Below are positions 11,571 to 24,300 of a stretch of 64,000 nt of DNA, piece by piece. Within the stretch, counting starts at the first letter, position 1; each line of letters starts with the position of its first letter. Below the pieces are notes generated by a model that saw only the letters and a program-made list of their open reading frames with translations, searched no databases and had not been told where the DNA came from. A program made the translations under genes and the position numbers. The stretch is from Oenanthe sinensis (taxonomy: Eukaryota; Streptophyta; Magnoliopsida; Apiales; Apiaceae), in NCBI GenBank assembly GCA_028671895.1, contig CM053796.1:36764860-36828859 (forward strand), written 5' to 3'.

Positions 11571-13485
11571 ATGGTTTCCGCAGATGCTGCTCGTACTGTT
11601 GTTGGAATCATAGGTTAAATTTTAATTTTCGACGATTCGTATATATAAAATATATCACATTACAACACGAACCGGCTATTGCACTATTATTTACATATAT
11701 ATATAGTAGCTAAGTCATGCTTCTTTTGTTTGTAAGTAATAAGGAGCTCATGCATGTACCTGATTCTAATTTGTTTATGTTGTTCACTTGCATGCAGGAA
11801 ACATTATTGCACTCATCTTGTTCCTGTCACCAGTGTATGTTCGAGTTCTGAAAGATAAACTTTCGATTTTCTTTTCCAAGAAATTAAATCTATATTGATT
11901 AGTATAAATAATATTTACTATATTAAATTTTCAGGCCAACATTTACGATAATATGGAAGAAGAAGTCCGTGGAACAATTCTCGGCCATGCCATATTTAGC
12001 TACTCTTTTCAACTGTGGCATGTGGATTCTATACGGTCTTCCATGGTTTCATCCCCATAGCTTCCTCGTCCTCACTATTAACGGCTCCGGATTCGTCATT
12101 GAGCTCGTTTACTTGATGATTTTTCTTATTTACTCCGATAAAAAGAAGAGAAAAAATGTTATTCTCATAGCGTCAGCTGAACTCGCTTTTATCGGAGTTG
12201 TGGCAATTATGGTTCTCACCTTAGTTCATAGCATGAAGCTCCGGACCACAATCATAGGAAGCATATGCATGGTTGGTTGTTTTCTCATGTACGCCTCGCC
12301 GTTATCTGTCATGGTAAGTGCCACACATTAATTCTATGTTTACTATTTAATATAACCCCGGCCAAATTATCAAATCGGTATGGTGTGGGTAAGATGTACG
12401 TAGCTGTAATAATATATGTGCACGTAGGTACGTAACGGCCTGGTATATATTCTGTACTCACCTTTTGTTTATATTGATGGTGCAGAAACTAGTGATTACA
12501 ACAAAGAGCGTGGAGTATATGCCATTTTTCCTCTCCTTGTTTTCTTTTCTCAACGGGGTTGCCTGGACTGCATATGCTCTCATCAAATTCGATCCCTACA
12601 TTGCTGTATGTAATTTTATTTTTACTGATCTTTAATTTTTTATCTGCGTGTATATATATATATTGCAAATTAAATTATTTATTTTAGACACACTAGAAAT
12701 TGCAGGTTACATCATTTTTTAAGTGCATGAATGGGAGTCTTGTTTTGTCATGCTAGTAATTAATTGTACTTTCCTAAATTAGAATTTTTCTGTTAAGAAG
12801 TCAGTCAAGTGTACCGCAAAGCCGGAATCTGGCATCAAAGTCAGTTTTTAATATCCTTAAATGCATTGTTTGTCTTTAAGATAAGAGCCTACGTACCAAC
12901 AAATTTGTATCATAGCATACGAGAATCTAAATTTAGAAACTTACTAGGCCTATTTTTTTCTGCTGTTTAAAATGAATTGAATTATTGAATCGTAAATATA
13001 CTAAATTTGTGTAGTTATCGTAATAAAATTTATCAATTAAAAAAATTAATCTTTCAACCAAGATATTGTAATGAACAACCTAAAATGCTCAGGCTGTCTT
13101 CTCAGAATATATTTGCTAAACACTAGAATTGTCTTCTCAGAATATATTCTTAAAACTTAGATTAATAGTAATATCTTCTTCTTTTTTCTGAAATAAATTT
13201 GTCAATTTTTTGTTACACAATCTGATAACAATCAGGAGATAATTGAGAGTTTGGTGTTAATTGTTGCAGGCTCCTAATGGACTGGGCGCACTTCTAGGAG
13301 TGGCCCAACTGATATTGTATGCCACCTTTTACAAATCAACAAAGCAGCAAATGGCTGCAAAACAGAGCAAAATTGAGTTGGGTTTGACAGACCATTATAT
13401 TGTACCTGTGCCTTCAACTGACCCCAAAAAGCTTCTGAATGGTGGTGCTCAACTGCTCATGTCTGATAGTATGGACTCAAAGTGA
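11571..13485 (+). CDS. SWEET sugar transporter, clade II type
   Basis: Five exons, 11571-11613, 11798-11834, 11935-12313, 12486-12605 and 13270-13485, join in frame into 264 aa. The 37-bp second exon and 120-bp fourth exon are characteristic SWEET exon sizes; the 379-bp third exon appears to fuse two exons that are separate in many SWEET genes. The protein starts MVSADAARTVVGIIGN, as in SWEET4-8 relatives. It has two triple-helix MtN3 repeats (about residues 10-95 and 130-215), seven membrane helices and the conserved proline contexts FLSPVPTF, AMPYL, YMPFF and APNGLG. The last about 50 residues are a hydrophilic cytosolic tail. SWEETs are facilitated, bidirectional sugar carriers of the plasma membrane or tonoplast; clade II members commonly carry hexoses. 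The exact paralogue is not assigned. Confidence 0.95.
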
Positions 13486-16400
13486 CAAACCAAAAGTAAT
13501 ATATATGTACTCTTTGAGATCTATATTCTATCCCAAAAACACAAGAAGAAGAGTGATAAAAAAGAATGTTGCCTGTAAACATAAGTGATAAAAGTGACTA
13601 TTGGAGGTCAGGTCACTAGCAGCGGTTATGACCGCGTCTGTAATTCGTCCTTTTCGTTTGTATAAGCATTTCTTTTGGTGCTCTAATACAGTGTTATCAA
13701 TGATCGATGCACAATTTTATATACCAATCAGGCAATCAGTGTACAAAATTAACACGAAGCAATGACTAGAACTTTATCGCGGTATCAGACCAAAACAGTT
13801 AGAATAATTCAAACCCACAGTTTGAAACAAATAAAACGTCGATTAAATTAGTTATGGAAAACTGATGTTATAATAGACAAGCTAATGTTCAAAGGGGTGC
13901 TCTAAACTATAAGTTTTTCTCTATATGCAACCAATCTAATTTTCGCTTTCAATGTGACTTTGAAAATTAGTTTTCTTTTAACTATTTCAAGCACGTACTG
14001 AGATTTCGAGCAACACATTCAGCCCACGAACTAATACTGAATTGTAGTGATTCACTGATTCCCACTCAAAATCGAGCCTAAAAATGGACACTAATACGAT
14101 CATTTTTCCTATATATCTGGCGGTTACTTCATAATCACAATTTTAATCATATTTATATTTATTGAGTTTTATAGAGTTAATCAAGAAAATTGGATGCATC
14201 AACTAATGAGATCGTGGGTGTGACAATCTTGCTAAAGCCCTTGATGATACAAAAATATTATGACAAGCAAACCAGCAATTTTTAGATGTTCGTCTAATCA
14301 TTTTTAGTCCAACATCTACTATTATTCTTCAATGATCTCCAGTTGTTTACAACATCACAAAGGTCATCTCACAGTTTGATACCCAGTCCCATCATCATAC
14401 ATGTATCTGTCGTCAAAAGTTTTCTAACCTCAGGCGCACTGCAACTTTTTCTTAACTGTGCTGACCTTGTCTTCAAGATAAAGGGGAGTCGAAACTTTAT
14501 ATCAACGTTAAATATGATTGGCAACCGTTGACATCAACCAATATCAAGCTTAGTCATAGTATGCAAGTAGTTAAACCTGCAGTAAATACAAATCTCTAGC
14601 CACACTAATCGAATACTCGTCCACATAGGGAAAAAAGGATATGTGAGCCGGAGGCCATTATGGTTTTGTGCAGGAGACAAACAAGACATTGGTTGAAACA
14701 CTATCGGCAAGAATAATTTCAATGGATCATATTTAATCAGGCGAGGAAGGTAAACATAGTACCGACATTAGAATCATTGTTTAGAATATATTCTCAGAGA
14801 TCACATTGTACTTTTGCAAATTGCTAGACAAACAGATAATGAAACCATAATACTAAGAATGATCAAGTTAGTTTCCATATCATCCTGCAAAGGTATCTTA
14901 TCGTACACTAACACTTTTATTAAGTGGATGGTATCTACTGTTACTTCTAACACCGGAAAGACTTCAACTCCAACTTGTGGATAGCATCAATAACATTTCC
15001 TTAGTTTTCATTATTTCCACAATAACCTGTGGACTCTGGGAGACTAGATGCATTGATTTAATGTCACTTTATCCCTTTTCCCTTCAGCAACTAATGTTCA
15101 ATACTAGCCTTACGAAATCCCCAAACATGAGCATCTATGGTGAAGATTGCCACATCCGATGTGGACATGCATATCACATAGAATACCACTGACAGTATCT
15201 CCCCTGAATTCCAGCAAGAGTATCATATGACCTCCACTACTTTTCGGTTTAAAGCATGGTCAATAAACATTCCATCATGTCAAATAAATATTCAACAGTA
15301 CAAGCCCATGAACAAAAGTAGATGAAGTACTTCTTGCCTTGGTTTTTGGTAGAGCCAAAATCATGGAAATATTTAAAGTTACTGCCTACAAGTGAACTGC
15401 TATTTAACCAAGAGTCAGGGAATTTTCGAGTAGGCACTTCAATTTTGAGACAGTGAAAACCAGCAACACTGTACCCGAAGTAGAACTGATAACATTAGCA
15501 TCCAACTATATCTTAGGCTTAAATATTATAAATTTTGTTGCATTCTTAACTGAATTCTACAGCAAATTTATATGTTCCAGTTGTCTGGGTGATAAAATTT
15601 ATGCAGCAAGTTCAAAATTAATGGTTCTGTGTTCCATTTTCCCTCTGACAAGTTGTTTTAAACTTGCAGTCAATTTTAATGAAAATATACTGTTTAACAA
15701 GGTAATATTGCTGCAGGACTTTTAAAACAAGGAACAAATTTGCTGTTTCTTAATGAGTCTTCATTAGGATGTTTGGTCGTTTTGTAGCTCTGCCTAAGAT
15801 CTAAAACTGATTATTTCCAAAAAATTAACTTCCCAAGAATAAGAAGCTCTCCTCCATAAACTCGAAGAAATTTACAGTTCTTCTCAATGCAGGACGAAGA
15901 GTTTTTTTTATATATTTTTTTAAAGATATTTATTCCCTTTTCACCAGGTAACAGTTAATTTCCCACAACAAAAGCAACATGGCTAATACAAATTGCAGAT
16001 GCTTGGACATTTCCCTCACTTTGCAGTGGCCTTTACCTGCTAGACTTCTACTGTTTCACAGTCCAATGATAAATAGATAGTCTTGCGTATATTTTGCCAA
16101 CTACCTAAATATTTTTCGAATTTAGGCCATGAAGAAGACCCGGAAAGACCATGAAACATTGAAATCTATAATGTCATATAGGCATGACATTTACTTGCTC
16201 ATAAATCATAAGTGTCCATTTTCATAAAGCACATCCAGTTACTCACATGGTACTCTGTCTTCGTCTCTCATAACTCGGAAGAGAGTTTGATAATATTATC
16301 AGGATCAACTTTCATGATGCGGACAAAAGCAAACATACATTAAACAATGGTGAAAGTCCAGAAGCAGATACTTTCGCTACCAGCTCATTCCCCTGCCAGC

Positions 16401-16962
16401 TCTCTTTACAAGCCTTTTAATACAGCTCAAATTATCTGAAAGAACCACTTTGAAGTTTGATCTCTACAGTATCAGTGTGTGTAGTTTTCTTTCGGGCAGC
16501 TAACAAATTTGAGATTGTCCACAGGTGCCAGGACACTTGCTAGTTGTTATACCTCAGCACTGCACAGACTATCTCTATCTCTGGAGTCAAGTCAGTTTGA
16601 GCTGGAGCACCAGTGCATGGTCGAGGACTTGAGGTTCCCCTCACATTGTAATTCAATGCATGATCAAGTTAATATTTTTTGCTCCAATAATATTGCACAA
16701 TTTTTTAATAAATTAATATTTTTTATTTCGTTCACCTCTAATGTTTGCCTGTGGAGCAGGTTTTGTGCTTTTTTTCATTATTAACAGAAGATTTATTTAG
16801 CGAAAGAATTTTTTTTGTTTAATCAGGAAAAAACAGAAACGATTGAACAATATTTCCCTGTAATGATTCAAATTGAAATTCGTCGTCACGAACCATAAAT
16901 ATTTGACATCTATAATTTTAATTTCTAAATAATCATTAAAAAATTACCGCATAACACATCAC
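13486..16962. other. intergenic DNA, no supported gene
   Basis: After the SWEET 3' UTR there are only short open frames of up to about 90 codons on both strands, none with recognisable domains or splice-linked partners. Base composition is less AT-rich than neighbouring repeat DNA, so an old decayed gene or long non-coding RNA is possible, but I see nothing that supports either. Confidence 0.5.
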
Positions 16963-17902
16963 TAGAGATGGCAACGGGTTGGATCGGGTTGGATATCTGA
17001 GATATCCAAATCCAAACCCGAATTATCTTACCAAATCCAAACCCGATCCAAATCCAATTGGATTTGGAAAATCAGAATCCAAACCCGATCCATCGGGTTT
17101 GGATCGGGTTCGGATTTACCGACTCTAAATTGAGAACTGATTGTGAAGACATGGCTGCATAACAATTAACAAGTATGAAATTTATTCTGTAAACAAACTT
17201 CACAACATAACAACTAACAATTAACAACTAAACAACTAACAATTAACAACTAAACAAAGAACTGAAGATGTCATATATGGAAGAATATCAAATGATTCTA
17301 GGTTTATAAACAACTAATTAAACAATAAATACTGACATCTTAAAAGTTACAATCGAATATCGAATATAATTAAAGAACTGAAGAAGTCATATATGGAAGA
17401 ATATCAAATGATTCTAGGTTTATAAACAACTAATTAAACAATAAATACTTACAATCGAACTGAACAAAGAAGTCATATATCATTATATCAACAACTAAAC
17501 AAAGAAGACTCGAACTGAAGAAGTCATATATCAAATGATTCGAACTGAACTAAACAAAGAACTGAACTAAACAAAGAATATCAAATGATTCGAACTGTTA
17601 AAATCGAAGACTCGAACTTACCTGTTAAAATCGAAGACTCGAACCAGTCGAACTAGGCGTGGAAAGTGGGAACTCAGGCGTGGAAGACTCGTCTCGACGT
17701 GGAAAGTGAGCGGCTAGGGTATAGAAGGACCAGTGTACGAGTTACGACTATCACTCTATCAATCTATCAGTGATAGAGTAAAGAACTTAGGGACTAAAAC
17801 CGTAAATGGGCCGGGCCGCTAGGTACCAGGTAGTATCAGGTTACAGACTTACAGGTAGGTAATATACTAATTACTAATATTATATAATGGATATTTATTA
17901 GG

Positions 17903-17941
<39 letters not shown>

Positions 17942-18136
17942 CGGGTTTTTTCGGGTTTCGGGTTTGGATCGGGTTTCGGTTTTCGGTTCGGTAAGGCTAA
18001 TATCCAAATCCAAATCCAAACTCATTCGGGTTTAAAAATCAAATCCAAATCCAAATCCAAAAAATCGGGTTCGGTAAGATCCAATCGGGTCGAAACGGTC
18101 GGGTATCCATCGGATCGGTTTTTTTTGCCATCCCTA
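16963..18136. mobile_element. non-autonomous hAT-like element (copy A)
   Basis: The ends are TAGAGATGGCAA and its near inverted match TTGCCATCCCTA, flanked by a perfect 8-bp direct repeat CACATCAC (16955-16962 and 18137-18144). Eight-base target duplications and this type of end are hAT hallmarks. Both subterminal zones are dense in CGGGTTTGGATCGGG or TCCAAACCCGA strings, probably transposase-binding arrays. The interior has no transposase frame. It holds a tandem repeat (17257-17449) and an (AT)n run near 17910-17937. Length is 1174 bp. Confidence 0.85.
17257..17449. repeat. 116-bp period tandem repeat inside hAT-like copy A
   Basis: The block starting AAGAACTGAAGATGTCATAT at 17257 and running through a TATAAACAACTAATTAAACA phrase recurs almost unchanged from 17373. 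Shorter AACTAAACAAAGAACTGAA phrases continue to about 17590. Confidence 0.75.
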
Positions 18137-18734
18137 CACATCACTTTATTTTTATTTCATTTTACATCTGTATCTAAGAGATCCCTTTAAATTCTTTTTC
18201 TTTATTACTACATCAAAAGTTGTGTATTTTATATTACACACAAGAATAATACTCCCTCCGTTTAGTGTTCTAAATGACAGGAATCAGAGTTAGACGGTGA
18301 AAGTGCCGTCCAGTGATTAATCGGGTAATCGATGATTAATCGGAGCATTAATCGAAAATAATTTAATTTAATAAATAATAATATATAATTATATTTAAAC
18401 ATTTTCAAATTATTATAAAATTACAATGAAAAAAATATTATATATCATTAATCCATATATATTTAGATGTTAACATTTACGAAAAAACCACTTATCATTA
18501 ACATTTTAAGTGGTTTATTCTTAATAATCATTATTTAATAATTAATCTTAATAGTTATTACATAATATATCAATATTATGTAATAACCATTACATTTTAA
18601 GTGTTTATTCTTAATAATCATTATTTAATAATTAATCTTAATAGTTATTACATAATATATCAATATATCATATAATTATTAGCAATTTGAAAGTCTATTT
18701 AAAATTTATGAAGTATTTAGGGTCATACAATCCA
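18137..18734. repeat. AT-rich repeat DNA with a doubled block
   Basis: A lone CTCCCTCCGT-type MITE end sits at 18253. Further on, a block beginning TTAAGTGGTTTATTCTTAAT near 18507 and ending with CATAATATATCAATAT is repeated from about 18597. No gene is seen. Confidence 0.55.
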
Positions 18735-19648
18735 TCTATACTATATTATTAAAGACGAAAGATTAAAAGTTTTGGTCGGTATGGTACTAGGTGAACCATA
18801 GAAAAGATCTTGACCGTCCAATTTTAAGTGAACCATAGAAATAATCTTAACCGTTGAATTTTAAAAGAATATAATCATACATACAATTCTAACACCAATA
18901 ATCCTCCTTTTATGCAAACAACTCATAAACATTATAATTCTAAAGAATATAAACATTACTACTAAAATACAATCTCATATTAATCTTCTAACTAAAATAT
19001 CTCACATTAATCTCCTAAGTAAAATACATCTCTATACAAAACAAACAAAAATTATCCTATTCAAATATAAATACAAATAAATTATATAAAAACATATACA
19101 TATAATATTAAATAAAATTTAAATTATTATTATACAAATACAAATAAATTCAAATCAACGAAAGATTAAAAGTTTTGGTCGGTATGGTACTAGGTGAACC
19201 ATAGAAAAGATCTTGACCGTCCAATTTTAAGTGAACCATAGAAATAATCTTAACCGTTGAATTTTAATAAAATATAATTTTAAAAGAATATAATCATACA
19301 TACAATTCTAACACCAATAATTCTCCTTTTATGCAAACAACTCATAAACATTATAATTCTAAATAATATAAACATTACTACTAAAATACAATCTCATATT
19401 AATATTCTAACTAAAATATCTCACATTAATCTCCTAAGTAAAATACATCTCTATACAAAACAAACAAAAATTATCCTATTAAAATATAAATACAAATAAA
19501 TTATATAAAACATATACATATAATATTAAATAAAATTTAAATTATTATTATACAAATACAAATAAATTCAAATCATTAAAAAATATTAAAATAAAAATAT
19601 TAAAAATTTAAAAAAATTCATCCGTGCATCGCACGGGATACAAGCTAG
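18735..19648 (+). mobile_element. non-autonomous Helitron
   Basis: The element starts TCTATACTATATTATTAAAG just after an A and ends CTAG just before a T, the canonical Helitron insertion between A and T without target duplication. Just before the end lies a GC-rich hairpin CCGTGC-ATC-GCACGG (19622-19636), followed by 12 bases to the terminus. The body is a tandem duplication: 18755-19157 and 19158-19575 are near identical. No Rep/helicase coding is present, so it is non-autonomous. Length is 914 bp. Confidence 0.85.
18755..19575. repeat. tandem duplication of about 403 bp within the Helitron
   Basis: Copy 1 (18755-19157) and copy 2 (19158-19575) share nearly all bases, including ACGAAAGATTAAAAGTTTTG and the GGTGAACCATAGAAAAGATC phrase. 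Copy 2 has a 17-base addition (an extra AATATAATTTTA-type phrase). Confidence 0.9.
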
Positions 19649-19678
19649 TATTTATTGTAAATTTATAATAAAAATGTA

Positions 19679-19855
19679 CTCCCTCCGTCCCACCAATTTG
19701 TTTACATCTCAGAAAGAGTGTCTGACACACATCTAAGGTGCGTATAAAATATAGTTCCATAACTTATTTTTTTTTTTTACATTAAAGGTAAAAATGGAAA
19801 ATTATTATGGAACAATTTTTTTATCAAAAAATACTAATATTATGGAAAAAGGGAG
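19679..19855. mobile_element. Stowaway-type MITE
   Basis: A 177-bp segment is bounded by TA dinucleotides and by inverted ends CTCCCTCCGTCCC and AAAAAGGGAG. It has no coding capacity and is AT-rich, as expected for Stowaway (Tc1/mariner-related) MITEs. Confidence 0.75.
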
Positions 19856-20053
19856 TACTCAACTTCTATATAAAAAAAAGTAGTATTGGAACAAAATTAC
19901 AAATTCGTTAAAATTTTTTTACAAATAACCCGACCCGATTATAAATATAGTTACAGTTGCAGCGAGGGTTTTATTTTCTTTTTCTAATCGGAGAAATATT
20001 TCGCCGGCGATCCGCATTGAGTTTCAAGTAACAGCAGCAGATCTTAAGCAGGT

Positions 20054-20054
20054 A

Positions 20055-20094
<40 letters not shown>

Positions 20095-20104
20095 CTATAT
20101 ATAT
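20054..20104. repeat. (AC)n(AT)n microsatellite
   Basis: An (AC)n run passes directly into an (AT)n run starting four bases after a GT splice donor at 20052, in the probable 5'-UTR intron of the SRP19 gene. Confidence 0.9.
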
Positions 20105-21365
20105 CATTTCTACAATTTGATTTAAATCTCACTATGATATCCCAAATTAGTGATTGATTGTCCCTCATCTATCTATGTTATTTAATTGATTGATTTACAT
20201 TTACGATTTATAATGATTGTTGTCGAAATTAATGTGTTTATTTTGTTTGAATTTAGTAGATAGTGATGTATATAAGCATGTTATTCAGTTAGTTTTGGGT
20301 TTCTAGTTGGTATATTAAGGGGGTTTTCTCGGGTTTGCGATAACATCCCTTTTTAGGTTGTGGAATTACGAGTGAGATCGGGGTTTATAAGAGAAGGATT
20401 TGGACTGAGTTGGAAATGAGATAATATAAAAGCCTTTACGATTAATGTGCACATGTGATATATTACTTTTTAAACACGTATATGATTGTTAGAAGGAGTT
20501 AGATGGAGAAATTGTATACTTGTAGTAATCAATCAACTCGAAGATGGGTACTAGTCCGATAGGATGATTAGTTGGTTGATACGGGAGTATTTTATGTGTG
20601 GCGGAGACAATTATTCTGTGTACACTGATGTAGAAAGCTCATAAACACAAGAATTTTAAGAAGCGTTGTTGAGGATCAGATGGTACGATACGAGCGTGCA
20701 ATATGTTGCTTGGTGCAGATGCGTTTTAAGTAGCTTCATGCACAATTAACAGGATTTCCCATTAGTGAATGAGCTCGCCTTCTGCTTCATAGATTTGCCA
20801 GAATAAATTTGGACCTATGAGTTCAATTATATCAGACGTATTCTTAATTAATTTCGCTGGGTTTTGATTTCGCAACTGTGTTACCGAGTTCCTCCTTACC
20901 TCATATACTAGCACCTTAGTTACTTATCTGAGGATCACTTATTAGAGTATAAGTTCTGCATTTTAATGGTTAGATGTTACTTTTAATTACATAAATCCCA
21001 TTGAATTTTATCCTCAAGAATCACGACCTCTTTTATAATAAAAAGAAAAACACTTTGTTACTATAAATCCGACCACATCAGTCTTGAGTAAACTTTTGCT
21101 TTGCTGACACGTGTGCATTTGTCCCACTCAATTCCTTTTCAGTTACAAACACTGCACACTTGTAGTCTTGCTATCATTTTCAAACACACTTATTTACCAT
21201 ATTTCCCCAACCCCACTCTAATTGTCATGGCTAATCATCATTGTTCATTGTAACCCAGTTCCAGTCACTGCTTTTTTAATTTAATTGCTGTACTTTTTTC
21301 ATGTGAAGATTCCTATTTGAATTTTTATCATCCACAATTTTGGTTTGAGCAGGTTTGTCAGAGAA

Positions 21366-24300
21366 ATGGATGGCCATATTTCTAATATAAAGAAGTGGAA
21401 TATACTGTACCCCATTTATATAAATTCAAAGAAGACAATTGCTGAAGGTCGACGAATTAGGGCTGCTAAAGGATGTGAAAACCCCACTTGTGTTGAGATT
21501 GCAGATTGCTGCAGTCACTTCAAAATCCCTAATGCAGTTGAGGTACATCTGTTAATACATAATTTATTGAATCCATTCACTCTTTCTTGGTCGTGTTATG
21601 AATATGTGATTGTAAAGTAGCATTCTCAATCTGGTGAAGCTTGATAAGGCCTATCCCCGCGATTACATGCAATTAGGGAGAGTGAGGTTCTCACTGAAAA
21701 GGGATGATGGAACATTGTACAATCCTGCAATCTCTTCGAGTAAGTTTTTGTTTCCCCAGGTTACATTTATTTATGTTTACAAAATATTCTAAAGTACTGT
21801 TCTGGAAATGGAATTAGTACACCACTTGATCAGATAAATAAATAGTGTTTCCTTGAGTACCAAATGAGAAATTCCAGTCAATAATATGTTCCATATGTTT
21901 TGTTCCCACATCTTGTAAGAGTGTTGACTCAAACATAAAGTTTGTAAACATATTATTTGTGTGGGTCACTGACACGCTAAACAAGGCTTATGACGATTGC
22001 TTTCATTAATATGACCTTTCTTGGTTGGTACAGGCCAAGCAATCTTGTACACTGTAACACCCCAATTTCTGACGGAAACCTTAACCATATATGTGTTATT
22101 ACAATTTCCTTTTACCTAAAAGTTCTAGGAATATTTCGGAAAAACGATAGGATTACATTTACATTAACCCACCAAATCACTACATTAATACAGCAAAACA
22201 ACTATTACAATCTGGTCAAGCTAGAGTTTCTCACACATACGACTATTACTCCTCCAAAACCTCATACACCTAGTTTAGAAATACAAAGTACTTAGTGTCC
22301 AGTGACTAGACACCAAAAGGTTGCAACGCTCCATGCCAGCCCATCGTTCATTCCCCGCACTTTGCTTTAGTGCTTTTCCTTAACTTCACTGATTCGCGTT
22401 CCTCATTCTTAACTGGACAATAATAAAAGAATAGAAAAAAGTGAGCGATATTATGCCCAGCAAGAGTATTAACCTGAAACAAGATTCTTGAAAGAACTAA
22501 AATTTACATCATACTTTTTAGAAATCTGAGAAACAAAGAAAAAAGAAGAAATGGTAAAATATCACGGTAGATTGTTAACTTCAACGAGAATAAGAATTTC
22601 AAAAAAAACCTTTTAGAATTTCTAAACTTTAAATCTCTCTTGGAACAGAAAGAGTCAAATAGAGAAACACCACAAAGGAATAAAATTTGTGTCTTTCCAC
22701 TGAGCTATTCAAAGATCAAGAACATACTCCTTTGTTTCATTATAGGTGATCAGCCTATAATAAATTTCCCCCCCATTGCATGCAACGTAAATGGTCCCCC
22801 GACCATAACTGTCATCTAGGCATCCAGTTAATGACTCGTGCGTCACTTCCCCATTTATGTTAGCTCGGTGACTTATGTAGAACACCAGTTGAATAACATC
22901 AAGGAGGAAGATTTGAAATACGAAACCCGAACTTGACATGTATACTCCACATCTAAGAGAAAAGAAATTTCTTTTCCAGAAAAAAATAGCCTAACCAACA
23001 AAACAATCTTATTACACAAGTATATAATCAAGAAGTTTCAACAAAATACATTTACAGGTATAATAATTTTGTATGGAACTATTAACATTAAAACTTGATA
23101 AATCTCGACACTCTAACAGTGTCTAACTAAATGTTCAAGAGTTTATGGTTTTCTTTTCTTCACGTATATACATATATAAAAATATAGGATTGTGACTTCA
23201 CTCAAACAAATACTTAAAACAAGGAATTAGAGCCCATCATTATTGTATTTTTGGAATTTGTTCAAAATTTGAAAGTTCTATTAAACCTCTCAAGGTCACT
23301 AAGCACCAAAAATTATTTTAAAACATCCATGTGCCATAGCGGAAAGGTTTCTATTTATTATTTATACAAGAATAGTACAGAATACTAAAACATATACTAA
23401 AAGTAGACGAGCTAACTCACTGAAAAAAATAGACACACGAACGCATGAACTTAAAAAAAACAATGTTGATTTTATGCGTGTATAAAAATATGATTTTTTT
23501 TCACGTATATACATATATAAAAATAGAGGATTGTGACTTCACTCAAACAAATACTTAAAACAAGGAATTATTATTATTATTATTATTATTTTTGACTGCT
23601 TAAAACAAGGAATTAGAGCCCATCATTATTGTATTTTTGGAATTTGTTCAAAATTTGAAAGTTCTATTAGTCCTCTCAACTCTCAAGGTCACTAAGCACC
23701 AAAAATTATTTTAAAACATCCATGTGCCATAGCGGAAAGGTTTCTATTTATTATTTATACAAGAATAGTACAGAATATTAAAACATATACTAAAAGTAGA
23801 CGAACTAACTCACTGGAAAAAAAATAGACACGTGAACACATGAACTTAAAAAAAAGTTGACTTTATGCTAACCCACCCCCAAAGTTCTCGCATGCAACAC
23901 TCCATAAAAATTTAAGCTTATAAACATTTTAGCACATTCATAAACCTTAGTCTCTCAAACTTATCATCAAGCACCTTAAGGACGTAACTTGATTAAAACT
24001 TCACTTACAGGACGTAACTATTTCTAATAGGGCCTAAACTTCACTTACATGAAGGATTAAAACTTGTTAAAAGTTGCTATTATACCTTTTGCAGTACTCA
24101 AAAGTCAAAACACAAGCCTCAACTTGAGTACATAAGATATCCAACTCCTTCACTTGCCTATTTAACAATAAAATTCACTCATTAAATAGAGAATAATCAA
24201 CAATTGAGCTCAACTAAGAAGGGAAAGATGGGTCATATGGTTACCTTACTTACCTATATTGGAGGAACTTCCTACTAATTTCACCCCCTACTCACTTGAC

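Noticed and set aside
11207..11713. 168-codon frame on the plus strand before the SWEET gene
   Set aside because: It spans the C/T-rich promoter, leader and first exon of the SWEET gene in a different frame and runs into the intron; no family resemblance.
22709..22939. 76-codon minus-strand frame in SRP19 intron 3
   Set aside because: No recognisable domain and it lies within repeat-like insertion DNA.
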